A stretch of 64,000 nt of DNA from Oricola thermophila (GTDB lineage Bacteria > Pseudomonadota > Alphaproteobacteria > Rhizobiales > Rhizobiaceae), in NCBI RefSeq assembly GCF_013358405.1, contig NZ_CP054836.1:3286001-3350000 (forward strand), given 5' to 3'. Of the stretch, positions 28,963-38,891 are shown in pieces. A program made the translations under genes and the position numbers. Within the stretch, counting starts at the first letter, position 1. Each line of letters starts with the position of its first letter. Below the pieces are notes generated by a model. That model was not told the origin of the DNA, made no database searches, and saw nothing but the letters and a program-made list of their open reading frames with translations.

Positions 28963-29751
28963 ATGGCGGACAATTGCCGCGTGATCACGATAGCGAATCA
29001 GAAGGGCGGTGTGGGCAAGACGACCACGGCGATCAATCTGGCAACGGCACTGGCAGCAATCGGCGAACAGGTGCTGATCGTCGATCTCGATCCGCAGGGG
29101 AACGCATCGACCGGGCTCGGCATTGATCGGGAAGACCGGGAGATCTCGTCCTACGACGTTCTTCTCGGCGAGGTCGATGCCCTCGATGCGGCGATACCGA
29201 CCGCGGTGCCGAACCTGTCAATCGTGCCGTCGACCATGGATCTTCTTGGCGTCGAGATGGAAATTTCGGGGGCGCAGGACCGGGTGTTCCGCCTCCGCTC
29301 CGCGCTCGGCCGTGTCGCGTCGCGTTTTACCTATGTACTCGTGGATTGCCCGCCCTCGCTCAACCTTCTAACCCTCAACGCCATGGCCGCGGCACATTCC
29401 ATTCTGGTGCCGCTGCAGACCGAGTTCTTTGCGCTTGAAGGCCTGAGCCAGCTCCTCAAGACGGTCGACCAGGTCAAGGGGTCGATCAATCCCAGCCTGA
29501 AGATACAGGGCATCGTGCTGACAATGTTCGACAAGCGCAACAATCTCGCGCTCCAGGTGGTCGAGGACGTTCGGGCGCATCTGGGCGACAAGGTCTACCA
29601 AACGGTCATACCGAGAAACGTGCGCGTCTCGGAAGCGCCGTCGCATGGAAAGCCGGCTATTCTCTACGATCTCAATTGTGCAGGAAGCCAGGCATATCTC
29701 CAGCTTGCCTCGGAGGTCATCCGCCGCGAACGCCAGTTGGCAGCGGCGTAA
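28963..29751 (+). CDS. parA: chromosome partitioning ATPase ParA
   Basis: A 262-residue deviant-Walker ATPase (KGGVGKTT, residues 14-21). With ParB and parS it segregates the newly copied origin. Further motifs are VLIVDLDPQGNAST and VLVDCPPSLNLLTLNA. The lack of an N-terminal HTH region marks it as a chromosomal (Soj-type) ParA and not a plasmid RepA. parB follows after 44 bp, and the gene order mnmG-rsmG-parA-parB is the canonical origin-side cluster. Confidence 0.97.
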   Translation: MADNCRVITIANQKGGVGKTTTAINLATALAAIGEQVLIVDLDPQGNASTGLGIDREDREISSYDVLLGEVDALDAAIPTAVPNLSIVPSTMDLLGVEMEISGAQDRVFRLRSALGRVASRFTYVLVDCPPSLNLLTLNAMAAAHSILVPLQTEFFALEGLSQLLKTVDQVKGSINPSLKIQGIVLTMFDKRNNLALQVVEDVRAHLGDKVYQTVIPRNVRVSEAPSHGKPAILYDLNCAGSQAYLQLASEVIRRERQLAAA

Positions 29752-29795
29752 GTGAAGCGATTGCACACACGAACGGAACAAACGACGGATCAGAC

Positions 29796-30677
29796 ATGGC
29801 AGACGACGCTTCCCGAAAACGCCTTGGCCGCGGCCTCGCCGCCCTGATCGGGGAAATGGATCAACCCGTCGAGGAAGCACCTGAGCCGCAGGCTTCCGAC
29901 CGAATCCTGCCGATCGAGTTCGTTGTTCGCAATCCCAACAACCCGCGGCGTGAATTCTCCGAGAACGAGCTGGAAGATCTCGCGGCCTCGATCCGCGAAC
30001 ACGGCATTATCCAGCCCGTCGTCGTGCGCGAGCAGCCCGGGAACGGCGGGGTCTATGAACTCATAGCTGGCGAACGGCGCTGGCGCGCTGCACAAAGGGC
30101 CGGATTGACCGAGATTCCGGTCATCATCCGCAACGTGGACGACAAGGTCGCCCTCGAACTGGCAATCATCGAGAACGTCCAGCGCGCCGATCTCAATCCG
30201 ATCGAGGAGGCGGCCGGATACCAGAAGCTGATAGACGAGTACAGCTATACCCAGGCCGACCTTGGAGACGTGATCGGCAAGAGCCGCAGCCACGTTGCCA
30301 ACACGTTGCGGTTGCTCAAGCTACCGCGGCAGGTGCAGTCCATGGTCGGCAACGGCGAATTGTCGGCCGGTCATGCCCGCGCCCTCGTGACGGCGCCCGA
30401 TCCGGAAGGCCTGGCCAGGCGTATCGTTGACGAAGGCCTGTCTGTTCGTCAGGCGGAGACGCTCGCGCAGGGCAATCCGACGCCGGAAGGCGGAAATGAA
30501 GCGAAGCGGGCGCCGAAGGAAAAGGACGCGGACACGCTTGCGCTGGAGAAGCTGCTGACCGACCAGCTCGGCCTGCGTGTCGAGATCGCGCATGGCAAGA
30601 ACGGCGGCGAACTCAAGGTTCGTTACAAGACCCTGGACCAGCTCGACGCGCTTTGCCATCGGCTGCAAGGGGTCTAA
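29796..30677 (+). CDS. parB: chromosome partitioning CTPase ParB
   Basis: A 293-residue ParB. The N-terminal LGRGLAALIG motif touches ParA. The CTP-binding motifs are GERRWRAA (92-99) and ENVQRADLNPIEEA. The central HTH (TQADLGDVIGKSRSHVANTLRLL) reads parS, and the C-terminal domain dimerises. ATG 29796 was chosen because it opens with the conserved KRLGRGLAAL region; the frame upstream overlaps the end of parA. Convergent with holA. Confidence 0.97.
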   Translation: MADDASRKRLGRGLAALIGEMDQPVEEAPEPQASDRILPIEFVVRNPNNPRREFSENELEDLAASIREHGIIQPVVVREQPGNGGVYELIAGERRWRAAQRAGLTEIPVIIRNVDDKVALELAIIENVQRADLNPIEEAAGYQKLIDEYSYTQADLGDVIGKSRSHVANTLRLLKLPRQVQSMVGNGELSAGHARALVTAPDPEGLARRIVDEGLSVRQAETLAQGNPTPEGGNEAKRAPKEKDADTLALEKLLTDQLGLRVEIAHGKNGGELKVRYKTLDQLDALCHRLQGV

Positions 30678-30696
30678 ACCCTAATTAGTTATCCGG

Positions 30697-31734
30697 CTAA
30701 CGACGGCGTGCGCTCTGAATGGTTATAGCCAGCAATGCCGTATGTGCGACCGGCACGGCAAGCGTCGCGTTCATGCGGCTTTCCAGAACGCATTCATGAA
30801 GCCGGCGCAACGCCTGGCGTATTCCGCTTGCCGTCCAGCGTGTCAACGCCAGTTCGACAGTCTTGCGGCGGGCGAAGAATACAGGTGGCTTCGCACTCGC
30901 GACGACGGCCGAGGCGGGCCGGCCGCTCCTGTCCATTTCCGCTCGCAAGAGGTCCAGCTGCTGGAACTGGCGAATGGCGGCAGAAAGCATCGGTTGCGGA
31001 TTCGAACCCGCCGATAGAAATGCCTGCATGGATTCGTCGAAATCGGCCAGGCGGCCCGTGATAACCGCGTCAACGATGTCGTCATAGGAAGTGGATGACG
31101 CGTCGCCAATACAGGCGCGTGCCATGTCAAGGGTGATTTCCTGCTCGCCGAGGCCATAGAGCACCAGCTTTTCCAGCTCGCCGCGCGAGGCTCGCCTGTC
31201 GCCGCCGATATGTTCCTGGATATATCGTCTCGCATCGAGCGTAAGCCGCTGGCCTGACTCTGAAAAGGTGTTGTCTATCAGCGTGTTAAGCGCAGTGGCG
31301 TTGTCCGTGTAGCAAGGAAGGGTAATGCCGTTCGGCGATTTCTCCACAACGGCGCGCAAGCCCGTGCCCTTCTTGAGGTCGCCCGCCTCGACAACAAGCC
31401 GCACGCCTTCCGGCGGGTCCCGGAGAATTCTCTCGATATTGGCCGTGATTTCCTTGTGGTTGCCGGCATTGCGGAGCCAGATGAGACGGTCACCGCCGAA
31501 CATGCCTACCGTATAGGCCTCGTCGATCAACCGTACCGGATCGCCGGCGAGCTCGTTTGCATCGACTTTCAGTGTCGAGAAACTGTCGGACAGATCGATA
31601 CCGGTGGATTTCGCGAGGATTTCCGCGCGTTCGGAAACGAGACCGCGATCCGGTCCGTAGACGAGATAGAGGACCCGCCCCCGATCCGGGTTCTTCAGAA
31701 AACGGTCGACTTCGCCGGCTTTCAGCTCGCTCAC
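30697..31734 (-). CDS. holA: DNA polymerase III delta subunit
   Basis: A 345-residue clamp-loader delta subunit, which opens the beta clamp. The N-terminal region GRVLYLVYGPDRGLVSERAEIL and WLRNAGNHKEIT segments, and the central HIGGDRRASRGELEKLVLYG motif, are family-typical. The start is GTG 31732-31734, with GGGGAGG six bases upstream. It is the third gene of the leuS-lptE-holA operon, an order conserved in many proteobacteria, 17 bp after lptE. Confidence 0.95.
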   Translation of the reverse strand: MSELKAGEVDRFLKNPDRGRVLYLVYGPDRGLVSERAEILAKSTGIDLSDSFSTLKVDANELAGDPVRLIDEAYTVGMFGGDRLIWLRNAGNHKEITANIERILRDPPEGVRLVVEAGDLKKGTGLRAVVEKSPNGITLPCYTDNATALNTLIDNTFSESGQRLTLDARRYIQEHIGGDRRASRGELEKLVLYGLGEQEITLDMARACIGDASSTSYDDIVDAVITGRLADFDESMQAFLSAGSNPQPMLSAAIRQFQQLDLLRAEMDRSGRPASAVVASAKPPVFFARRKTVELALTRWTASGIRQALRRLHECVLESRMNATLAVPVAHTALLAITIQSARRR

Positions 31735-31751
31735 GGGCGCCTCCCCGGCTG

Positions 31752-32285
31752 TCAGATCGCTCCGGCGCGTTTCAGATCGGCAGCAATCAAGGCATGCAGC
31801 TGTTCGGCGACTTCCCGGGCGGCGCGGTTTTCGGCGTCGCGCTCTGCGCGAATGTTGGCGAACTCCTGGAGAGACACGTCGAACGAAGCGGACGCGGTCG
31901 CGTTGCGGCTCGAAACCGTCGAACCGTCGGCGATACGGACAAGATCGTAGCTTGCCGTCACCGTTACCGTGCGCGCCGTCGGCTCGCCATCGGACGTCGA
32001 CGATTGGGAGAGAAGCGCTCCGGCACTTCGCGCGCTGGCGTCCAGCGTCAACTCGTAGGCGGCATCCGAGGGTTGCCCGGCGCCGCCGCTTAAAAGGAAG
32101 ATCAAATGGTTGCGCAGTTCCTGGTCGACGCGTTCATTAACCGGCTTAATATCTATCGCTGCAAGCGCCGAACCTTGCCTCGCATCGCTGCGCGGTGCCG
32201 GTGCATAGAGGGGCTGTATGGTGCATCCGGCCAGCAGCGAAGCAGCCAGTGCGGCCAGTGCGAGGCGTGCAATTGTTCTCTTCAT
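31752..32285 (-). CDS. lptE: LPS-assembly lipoprotein LptE
   Basis: A 177-residue lipoprotein with a type II signal (MKRTIARLALAALAASLLAGC, lipobox LLAGC, Cys21). Its position between leuS and holA identifies it as LptE (RlpB), which plugs the LptD barrel and assists delivery of lipopolysaccharide to the outer leaflet. Sequence similarity in this family is low, so context carries much of the assignment. The start ATG 32283-32285 places the signal peptide at the N-terminus. Confidence 0.9.
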   Translation of the reverse strand: MKRTIARLALAALAASLLAGCTIQPLYAPAPRSDARQGSALAAIDIKPVNERVDQELRNHLIFLLSGGAGQPSDAAYELTLDASARSAGALLSQSSTSDGEPTARTVTVTASYDLVRIADGSTVSSRNATASASFDVSLQEFANIRAERDAENRAAREVAEQLHALIAADLKRAGAI

Positions 32286-32307
32286 GCCGTGCCGGTCCCC
32301 GATTCCA

Positions 32308-34929
32308 TCAAGCGACAATGTTCACTATGCGGTTCGGAACCACAATGACTTTCTTTGGATTCGTACCGCCCAGATGATGGACGACGAAATCGGCCTCCAG
32401 CGCCGATTTCTCGACAACATCCTTGTCCGCATCCTTGGCCACGACGATCTCGCCGCGCTTCTTGCCGTTGATCTGGACCGGCAAGGTCACGGTGTTTTCC
32501 TCGACGAGAGACGGATCGAACTGCGGCCACGGCGTTTCCGCAACCATACGTGTATGGCCCAGTGCGTGCCAGCACTCCTCGGCCAAATGCGGCATGACGG
32601 GCGCGATGACCTGTACAAGGATCGACAATGCCTCGTGCGCGGCGGCCTTGTCGGCGCTGGAGCCGGAAACCGCCTTGTCGACGGCTGGAGCGATCTCGTT
32701 TACCAGTTCGTGAACGCGGGCAATGGCGCGGTTGAAAGCAAGTTTCTCGAAGTCCTCGCCGACCGCCTTGAGCGCCTTGTGTGCCGACCTGCGCATGGCA
32801 AGGGCGTCGCCCGAGGCGCCGGCTGCATCGCCGGCAGCAAGGCGGGGTGCAGCTCCGGACACGATACGCCAGATCCGCTGAACGAAGCGGTGGGCACCCT
32901 CGGCGCCACGGTCGTTCCACTCGACGTCCCGATCGGGCGGCGAATCTGAGAGCATGAACCAGCGGGCGGTATCGGCACCGTAGCTCTGGGTGATTTCCTC
33001 CGGCCCGATCGTGTTCTTCTTGGATTTCGACATCTTCTCGAGGCTGCCGATTTCGACCTCCTCGCCCGTTTCGACCAGGAATGCGCGGCGCGCTCCCCCG
33101 GATTCCTCCAATCGTATCTCCGAAGGCGAATGCCATCGGATATCCGAGCCGCTTCCGGTCCTGTAGGTCTCGTGCACGACCATTCCCTGGGTGAACAAGC
33201 CCCTGAACGGCTCGGCGAGATCGAGATGGCCGGTTTCGCGCATGGCGCGTGTGAAGAAGCGCGAATAGAGCAGGTGCAGGATCGCGTGCTCGATGCCGCC
33301 AATATACTGGTCAACGGGAAGCCAGTCGTTAGCCGCTTCCGGATCCGTCGGGTTGTCCGCGCCGGGCGCCGTGAACCGGGCAAAATACCAGGATGAGTCG
33401 ACGAAGGTGTCCATCGTATCCGTTTCGCGTCGGGCCGGCTTGCCGCATTTCGGGCAGTCGACATGCCGCCAGGTCGGATGGCGGTCGAGCGGATTGCCCG
33501 GCTTCTCGAAATCGATGTCCTCGGGCAGCTTTACCGGCAGGTCCGATCGCGGTACCGGCACGACGCCGCACTCGTCACAGTGAATCACCGGAATCGGACA
33601 GCCCCAGTAACGCTGGCGCGAAATGCCCCAGTCGCGCAGGCGGAACTGTACCTTTCGCTCGGCCTGCGGGCGGCCGCCGAGATCGACACTCTCGAGTCTT
33701 TTGGCCACTTCCTCGAAAGCCGCCTTCGGGGTCAGGCCATCGAGGAAGCGCGAATTGATCATCACGCCGTCACCGACATAGGCTTCCTCGGTAATCCGGA
33801 AGCTTTCCGCATCGGCATCGCCCGGCATGACCACAGGGATGACGGGCAAGCCGTACTTGTTGGCGAAATCGAGGTCGCGCTGGTCGCCCGAGGGGCAGCC
33901 GAAAATGGCGCCCGTGCCATAGTCCATCAGCACGAAATTGGCGACATAGACCGGCAGCGTCCATGACGGATCAAAGGGATGGACGACGCGGATACCGGTA
34001 TCGAAGCCCTTCTTCTCGGCCGTTTCCAGCTCGGCAACCGACGTACCCTGCCGGCGGCATTCGTGACAGAAGGCGGCGAGTTCCGGATTGGCCGCGGCAG
34101 CCTTCTTCGCCAGCGGATGGTCGGCGGCGATCGCCATGAAGGATGCGCCGAAGATCGTGTCCGGGCGCGTGGTATAGACCTCGAGCTCGGTCTCGCCGGC
34201 CGGTGACGTCTCCGGCACCAGTTCCCAGCGGATCTGCAGGCCCTCGGACCGGCCGATCCAGTTCTTCTGCATCACCCGAACCTTTTCCGGCCATCCGTCG
34301 AGCGTGTCCAGCGAATCGAGCAGGTCCTGGCTGAAATCGGTGATCCGGAAAAACCATTGGGTCAGTTCGCGCTGTTCCACCGGGGCGCCCGAGCGCCATC
34401 CGCATCCGTCGATGACCTGCTCGTTCGCGAGCACGGTCATGTCCACCGGATCCCAGTTGACCTTGGACTGCTTGCGATAGACGAGACCCTTGTCGAGGAA
34501 ATCGAGAAACAGCATCTGCTGGCGATGGTAGTAGTCGACGTCGCAGGTGGCGAATTCGCGTGACCAGTCGATCGACAGCCCCATCAGTTTCAGCTGTTCC
34601 CGCATGGTTGCGATATTGTCGTAGGTCCACTTGCCCGGATGGACCTTGTTCTGCATGGCCGCGTTCTCGGCGGGCATGCCGAATGCGTCCCAGCCCATCG
34701 GGTGCAGGACATTGTAGCCGAGCGCCCGCCGGTGCCGCGCAACCACGTCGCCCATGGTGTAGTTGCGGGTGTGACCGATATGGATGCGTCCCGACGGATA
34801 GGGAAACATCTCCAGGACATAGTATTTCGGCCGCGGATCATCGTTGTCGGCCTCGAAAAGCCGGGCCTCGGCCCAAGCCTTCTGCCATTTGGGTTCGACT
34901 TCGCGCGGATTGTAACGTTCGGTTGCCAT
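32308..34929 (-). CDS. leuS: leucyl-tRNA synthetase
   Basis: An 873-residue class I synthetase. HIGH is at 50-53 ([10 protein letters not shown]), and KMSKS is present ([10 protein letters not shown]). The editing domain that hydrolyses mischarged tRNA carries [15 protein letters not shown] zinc-like region CDECG and CPKCG is seen before [11 protein letters not shown]. Length is normal. First gene of the leuS-lptE-holA operon, divergent from the YggS-type gene over 139 bp. Confidence 0.97.
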   Translation of the reverse strand: MATERYNPREVEPKWQKAWAEARLFEADNDDPRPKYYVLEMFPYPSGRIHIGHTRNYTMGDVVARHRRALGYNVLHPMGWDAFGMPAENAAMQNKVHPGKWTYDNIATMREQLKLMGLSIDWSREFATCDVDYYHRQQMLFLDFLDKGLVYRKQSKVNWDPVDMTVLANEQVIDGCGWRSGAPVEQRELTQWFFRITDFSQDLLDSLDTLDGWPEKVRVMQKNWIGRSEGLQIRWELVPETSPAGETELEVYTTRPDTIFGASFMAIAADHPLAKKAAAANPELAAFCHECRRQGTSVAELETAEKKGFDTGIRVVHPFDPSWTLPVYVANFVLMDYGTGAIFGCPSGDQRDLDFANKYGLPVIPVVMPGDADAESFRITEEAYVGDGVMINSRFLDGLTPKAAFEEVAKRLESVDLGGRPQAERKVQFRLRDWGISRQRYWGCPIPVIHCDECGVVPVPRSDLPVKLPEDIDFEKPGNPLDRHPTWRHVDCPKCGKPARRETDTMDTFVDSSWYFARFTAPGADNPTDPEAANDWLPVDQYIGGIEHAILHLLYSRFFTRAMRETGHLDLAEPFRGLFTQGMVVHETYRTGSGSDIRWHSPSEIRLEESGGARRAFLVETGEEVEIGSLEKMSKSKKNTIGPEEITQSYGADTARWFMLSDSPPDRDVEWNDRGAEGAHRFVQRIWRIVSGAAPRLAAGDAAGASGDALAMRRSAHKALKAVGEDFEKLAFNRAIARVHELVNEIAPAVDKAVSGSSADKAAAHEALSILVQVIAPVMPHLAEECWHALGHTRMVAETPWPQFDPSLVEENTVTLPVQINGKKRGEIVVAKDADKDVVEKSALEADFVVHHLGGTNPKKVIVVPNRIVNIVA

Positions 34930-35068
34930 GCTGCCAGAAACTCTTGAATTCTGCGTGGCGGCGTGCAGTTTGCGCCACGATACAAATCAACGGTCTCTTG
35001 CCGGTAAATGGGCAAGCCGTCAACACATGGCCGGCCGTGGAGGCCGGCAGGCGAAGCCGGAGACAGCC

Positions 35069-35728
35069 ATGAACGCGGTCGAACGACTGGAAGACGTGAA
35101 AACCCGGATCGCGAAGGCGGAGCGCGAAGCAGGGCGTGCGCAGGGCAGCGTCGAGCTGATTGCCGTGTCAAAGACTTTCGATGCCGACGCCATCCGTCCG
35201 GTGCTGGAGGCGGGCCACCGGGTGTTCGGCGAAAACCGGGTGCAGGAAGCACAGGGCAAGTGGCCCGGGCTCAGGGACGACTATCCCGGAACCGAATTGC
35301 ACCTGATCGGACCCTTGCAGTCCAACAAGACCCGGGAAGCGGTCGCGCTGTTCGACGTAATCCAGACGGTCGACCGCGAGAAGATTGCCCGGTCGATCGC
35401 GAACGAGCTGGAAAGGCAGGGCAGGACCGTGCGGCTCTATGTCGAGGTGAATACCGGGATGGAACCGCAGAAGGCGGGTATCGCGCCGGATGACTGCGCG
35501 GATTTTCTAGGCATGTGCCGCGAGGAGCTCGGCCTGGAGATCGAGGGTCTGATGTGCATACCGCCTTTCGACGAGAATCCCGGACCGCATTTTGCCCTGC
35601 TGCGCAAGCTGGCGGAGGATAACGGGATCGAGAGATTGTCGATGGGCATGTCGGGCGACTTCGAGACGGCTATCGGTTTCGGCGCGACCAGCGTGCGTGT
35701 CGGAACGGCGATTTTCGGCAAACGCTAG
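35069..35728 (+). CDS. YggS-family PLP homeostasis protein
   Basis: A 219-residue TIM-barrel PLP-binding protein. The PLP lysine is in LIAVSKTF, and VFGENRVQEA, LHLIGPLQSNK and LSMGMSGDFETAI are signature segments. The family has no known catalytic activity and keeps pyridoxal phosphate levels in balance. I chose ATG 35069; the upstream open frame overlaps the control region. In other bacteria it is often near proC or the division genes; here it is next to leuS. Confidence 0.92.
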   Translation: MNAVERLEDVKTRIAKAEREAGRAQGSVELIAVSKTFDADAIRPVLEAGHRVFGENRVQEAQGKWPGLRDDYPGTELHLIGPLQSNKTREAVALFDVIQTVDREKIARSIANELERQGRTVRLYVEVNTGMEPQKAGIAPDDCADFLGMCREELGLEIEGLMCIPPFDENPGPHFALLRKLAEDNGIERLSMGMSGDFETAIGFGATSVRVGTAIFGKR

Positions 35729-35818
35729 CGGTTTTTTGCAACTGCGAGACTGACACGGCGCCGCAAATCGGGCATGTTCCGGCGGGGCAGCAATGATCGT
35801 ACGCCTGGAGGAATAGGA

Positions 35819-36631
35819 ATGATATCGAAACTGGCGCGACTGATGCCCTACGTTATTGCCCTGACAATGCTGCACGGTGCTCCCGCCCAGGCTGCCCAGT
35901 GCGGGAACAATGCCGGCGGCTTTGACACCTGGAAGCGGCAATTCGCCGCGGAGGCGAAGGCGAAGGGCATCGGCACGAAAGGCCTGAAGGCGCTCGCGGC
36001 CACCCGGTATGCGACAAAGACCATAGCCGCGGACAGGAGCCAGAAGAGCTTCAACTATTCCCTCGACAAGTTCATGAAGGTACGTGGCGCAGCCACGATC
36101 ATTTCACAAGGCCGCCGGCGCAAGGCCGCGAACGAGCGCTTCTTCACCGCGATCGAGCGCGAATACGGCGTGCCGGCCGGGCCGCTGCTTGCCATCCACG
36201 GCATGGAAACCGGGTTCGGCCGCTTCATGGGCAACGCGAATGTCGTGTCTGCCATAGCGACGCTGGCCTATGACTGCCGGCGCAGCGACTTCTTCACCGA
36301 GCATCTCAATGCAGCGTTGAAGCTCGTCGATCGCGGCGTGATCTCGGCTGGCACCAAGGGAGCGATGCATGGCGAGATCGGCCATACGCAGTTTTTGCCG
36401 GCTAACGTACTGAAATATGCCGTCGACGGCGACGGAAATCGGCGGATCGACCTGGCGGGCTCGCAATGGGACGCGTTGGCATCGACGGCGAACTTCCTGA
36501 GCGCGCATGGCTGGAGGCGTGGCGCTGGCTATCAGCCCGGACAACCGAATTTTCGCGCCATCCAGGGGTGGAACGCAGCCGGCGTCTATCAGAAAGCCAT
36601 TGCCATCATGGCCGCGGAGATCGACAAGTAG
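35819..36631 (+). CDS. lytic murein transglycosylase, MltB/SLT_2 family
   Basis: A 270-residue secreted enzyme with a signal peptide (cleavage near APAQAAQ, residue 25). The SLT_2 domain has the catalytic Glu in LAIHGMETGFGRFMG, then IGHTQFLPANVLKYAVDGDGNRRIDL with the EF-hand-like calcium loop of MltB-type enzymes. It cleaves peptidoglycan glycan strands. It lacks the C-terminal PG_binding_1 domain. A GGAGGAATAGG ribosome site supports ATG 35819. Confidence 0.92.
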   Translation: MISKLARLMPYVIALTMLHGAPAQAAQCGNNAGGFDTWKRQFAAEAKAKGIGTKGLKALAATRYATKTIAADRSQKSFNYSLDKFMKVRGAATIISQGRRRKAANERFFTAIEREYGVPAGPLLAIHGMETGFGRFMGNANVVSAIATLAYDCRRSDFFTEHLNAALKLVDRGVISAGTKGAMHGEIGHTQFLPANVLKYAVDGDGNRRIDLAGSQWDALASTANFLSAHGWRRGAGYQPGQPNFRAIQGWNAAGVYQKAIAIMAAEIDK

Positions 36632-36652
36632 CCATCCCGAGGCATGACGACG

Positions 36653-36680
36653 AAAACCCGCGATCCGGAAGGAACGCGGG
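36653..36680 (-). terminator. terminator downstream of rpmF
   Basis: On the minus strand, a 6-bp stem (CCCGCG/CGCGGG, 12-nt loop) is followed by TTTT. It lies in the 85-bp convergent gap between the murein transglycosylase gene and rpmF. Confidence 0.5.
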
Positions 36681-36716
36681 CCTGGGTTTCCGATTGATCG
36701 GATCGAGGAAGGCGGC

Positions 36717-36899
36717 TCAGCCTTCCTTGGGCGTCAGGACCTGGCGGCCACGATACATGCCCGTTTTCAGGTCAATGTGATGCGGACGGCGCAGTTCGCC
36801 GGAATCCTTGTCCTCGACATAGGTCGGGTTTTTCAGCGCGTCTGCTGAACGACGCATGCCACGCTTGGAGCGGGTCACTTTTCGCTTCGGAACAGCCAT
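36717..36899 (-). CDS. rpmF: 50S ribosomal protein L32
   Basis: A 60-residue basic protein beginning [22 protein letters not shown], the L32 hallmark. The zinc-type cysteines of some L32 proteins are absent, as usual in alphaproteobacteria. ATG 36897-36899 gives the standard length; the longer open frame adds 24 residues not seen in L32. Located between the SLT_2 transglycosylase and mtgA, a normal place in Rhizobiales. Confidence 0.97.
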   Translation of the reverse strand: MAVPKRKVTRSKRGMRRSADALKNPTYVEDKDSGELRRPHHIDLKTGMYRGRQVLTPKEG

Positions 36900-37052
36900 T
36901 CTCGGTCTCCAACTTCGCCAGACGTATCGATCTGTCGGCCTACAGGGCCGACAGGCGCCCGACATGATCATGAAAAGATTGCGCGCCTATACACGGTCGC
37001 GGGCCGCTTGACCAGACTCGGCCGTGAAATTTTCCGGTCTGCCGAACCGACG

Positions 37053-37838
37053 TCAAAACAGGCAGTCGGCATGCCCGCCGAACTTTGCCGCGCGGCGTTC
37101 GATGATACCGGCGAGGCGCTGCAGCCCGGCGCCAGGATTTGCCGGATCGCGCGCATGCGGATTCGGCAGACTGACCGTGAGCAGGGCGGCCTGGCGCGCG
37201 GTCAGCTCGGAGGCCGGTCGGCCGAATCGAATCCAGCTCGCGGCCTCGATGCCGTAAATGCCGTCGCCCCACTCGGCTATGTTCAGGTAAATCTCCATTA
37301 TGCGCTTCTTCGGCAGGACAAGATCGATCCACAGTGCCAGCGGGATCTCCAACCCCTTGCGGATGAAGGAACGGCTCGGCCACAGGAACAGGTTCTTGGC
37401 CGTCTGCATGGTTATGGTGGAAGCGCCACGCAGGCCCTCGCCATCGAGTGCCTCGTCTATCACCACGTTAATCGCACCCCAGTCGACGCCGTGATGGCGA
37501 CAAAACCGGCCATCCTCGGACATGACCACGGAGCGGACAAGAACCGGCGCCACGTCTTCCAGCTCCACCCAGTCCCTTTCATATCCCTCCAGCGCTGCCA
37601 GGTCGCGCAGCATCAGAGTGGATACGGGGTGGAGGAATTCCAGGCGGTAGACCGCCGCCAGCAGGAACGGCAGGACGACGAGAACGGCCGCCATGATCGC
37701 GAGGCGTCTCAGCCACGGCATTGCCGCGGCGCGAAGCCGTTCGGCGAACGAACGACTTCTTTTCGCATTTTTCGCACGAGTACGGACCTTCCGGCCTTTC
37801 CGTCCCGCCGATCTGGAAGTCTTATCGCCTGTGGCCAA
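37053..37838 (-). CDS. mtgA: monofunctional biosynthetic peptidoglycan transglycosylase
   Basis: A GT51 enzyme that polymerises lipid II into glycan strands without a transpeptidase domain. The catalytic Glu is in [43 protein letters not shown] and [15 protein letters not shown] follow. A very basic N-terminal tail of about 38 residues precedes one membrane helix. The 261-residue form starts at TTG 37836-37838; ATG 37719-37721 would give 222 residues starting right at the membrane helix. The start is therefore uncertain. Confidence 0.9.
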   Translation of the reverse strand: MATGDKTSRSAGRKGRKVRTRAKNAKRSRSFAERLRAAAMPWLRRLAIMAAVLVVLPFLLAAVYRLEFLHPVSTLMLRDLAALEGYERDWVELEDVAPVLVRSVVMSEDGRFCRHHGVDWGAINVVIDEALDGEGLRGASTITMQTAKNLFLWPSRSFIRKGLEIPLALWIDLVLPKKRIMEIYLNIAEWGDGIYGIEAASWIRFGRPASELTARQAALLTVSLPNPHARDPANPGAGLQRLAGIIERRAAKFGGHADCLF

Positions 37839-37982
37839 TGCGTCCGCCCTGGAGCTTGCGCGCCGGACCTTCCGCGCGCCGACCGGCGTTTCCTATGCAA
37901 AACCGGCCGATGCCGCAACCGGATTGCACCCGGGCACGCCTTCGGGCTTGACCCGGCGGCCGCAAGCGGCCATCGGAAGGCC

Positions 37983-38891
37983 ATGCTTGAAACCGCGTTT
38001 TCCCGAGCCTTGTCAGCCCGAGCCGGGCAGGTGGAGGCCTATCTCGACCGGGTTCTCGGCAGCACGGCTCTCGAAGGCGAGATCGTTCGGCCGGAACACC
38101 TCATGGCAGCGATCCGTCATGGTGTGCTGAATGGCGGCAAACGGTTCCGGCCTTTTCTCGTCATGGAGACGGCCAGGCTGTTCGGCGCCGACGAGGCGCG
38201 ATCGCTGCCCGTCGCGGCTGCGCTGGAATGCGTTCATTGCTATTCGCTGATTCACGACGACCTGCCCGCGATGGACGACGACGACATGCGTCGCGGCCTG
38301 CCCACGGTGCACAGGGCATTCGACGAGGCGACGGCAATCCTCGCCGGCGACAGCCTGCTGACATTTGCCTTCGACCTCGTTACCGATCCGACCAACGGGC
38401 TTGGCGGCGATGTTCGAGCCGACCTTGCCAGGCGGCTGGCGCGAGCCGCCGGCCTCGGCGGAATGGCGGGAGGGCAGGCGCTCGACCTCGCCGCGCCGGG
38501 AATGAAACCGGACGAGCGGGGCATCGTGACATTGCAGTCGATGAAAACCGGCGCGCTGATCCGGTTCGCCTGTGAGGCGGGCGCCGTGATCGGCGGTGCC
38601 GGACAGGCGGAGCTGGCCCGGATGCGTGACTTCGGCGAAGTGATCGGCCGAGCCTTTCAACTCGCCGACGACCTGCTCGACGTGACACAGACCGCGGATG
38701 CAATGGGCAAGGCCACCGGAAAGGACGCAGTCGCGGGCAAGGCGACGCTGGTCAGCCTGCACGGGCAGGATTGGGCACGCGGAGAACTGTCCCGGCTGGT
38801 CGGAGAGGCCGATGCGCTGCTCGCCCCGTTCGGATCGGCCGGCGAAACGCTTGTCGCGGCGGCGCATTTTGTCGCCGAGCGCCAATCCTAG
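37983..38891 (+). CDS. ispA: polyprenyl (farnesyl/geranylgeranyl) diphosphate synthase
   Basis: A 302-residue trans-prenyltransferase that extends DMAPP with IPP. The first aspartate-rich motif is DDLPAMDDDD, with the two-residue insertion and the preceding CVHCYSLIHD of bacterial farnesyl diphosphate synthases. The second is FQLADDLLDV. ATG 37983 is used; the long open frame that extends 325 codons upstream overlaps mtgA antisense and is not coding. ispG lies 1 kb further on the other strand. The TAG stop overlaps that of the opposite gene. Confidence 0.93.
   Translation: MLETAFSRALSARAGQVEAYLDRVLGSTALEGEIVRPEHLMAAIRHGVLNGGKRFRPFLVMETARLFGADEARSLPVAAALECVHCYSLIHDDLPAMDDDDMRRGLPTVHRAFDEATAILAGDSLLTFAFDLVTDPTNGLGGDVRADLARRLARAAGLGGMAGGQALDLAAPGMKPDERGIVTLQSMKTGALIRFACEAGAVIGGAGQAELARMRDFGEVIGRAFQLADDLLDVTQTADAMGKATGKDAVAGKATLVSLHGQDWARGELSRLVGEADALLAPFGSAGETLVAAAHFVAERQS

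Noticed and set aside
35717..35740. Terminator at the end of the YggS-type gene (CGCTAGCGG then TTTTTT)
   Set aside because: The palindrome leaves a two-base loop and cannot form a proper stem; only the T-run is convincing.
36717..36740. Hairpin around the rpmF stop codon
   Set aside because: A 7-bp inverted repeat exists, but no T-run follows; the better terminator is at 36653-36680.
37008..37982. Upstream extension of the ispA frame by 325 codons
   Set aside because: It runs antisense over mtgA, and the prenyl synthase fold begins only at MLETAFSRAL (ATG 37983).
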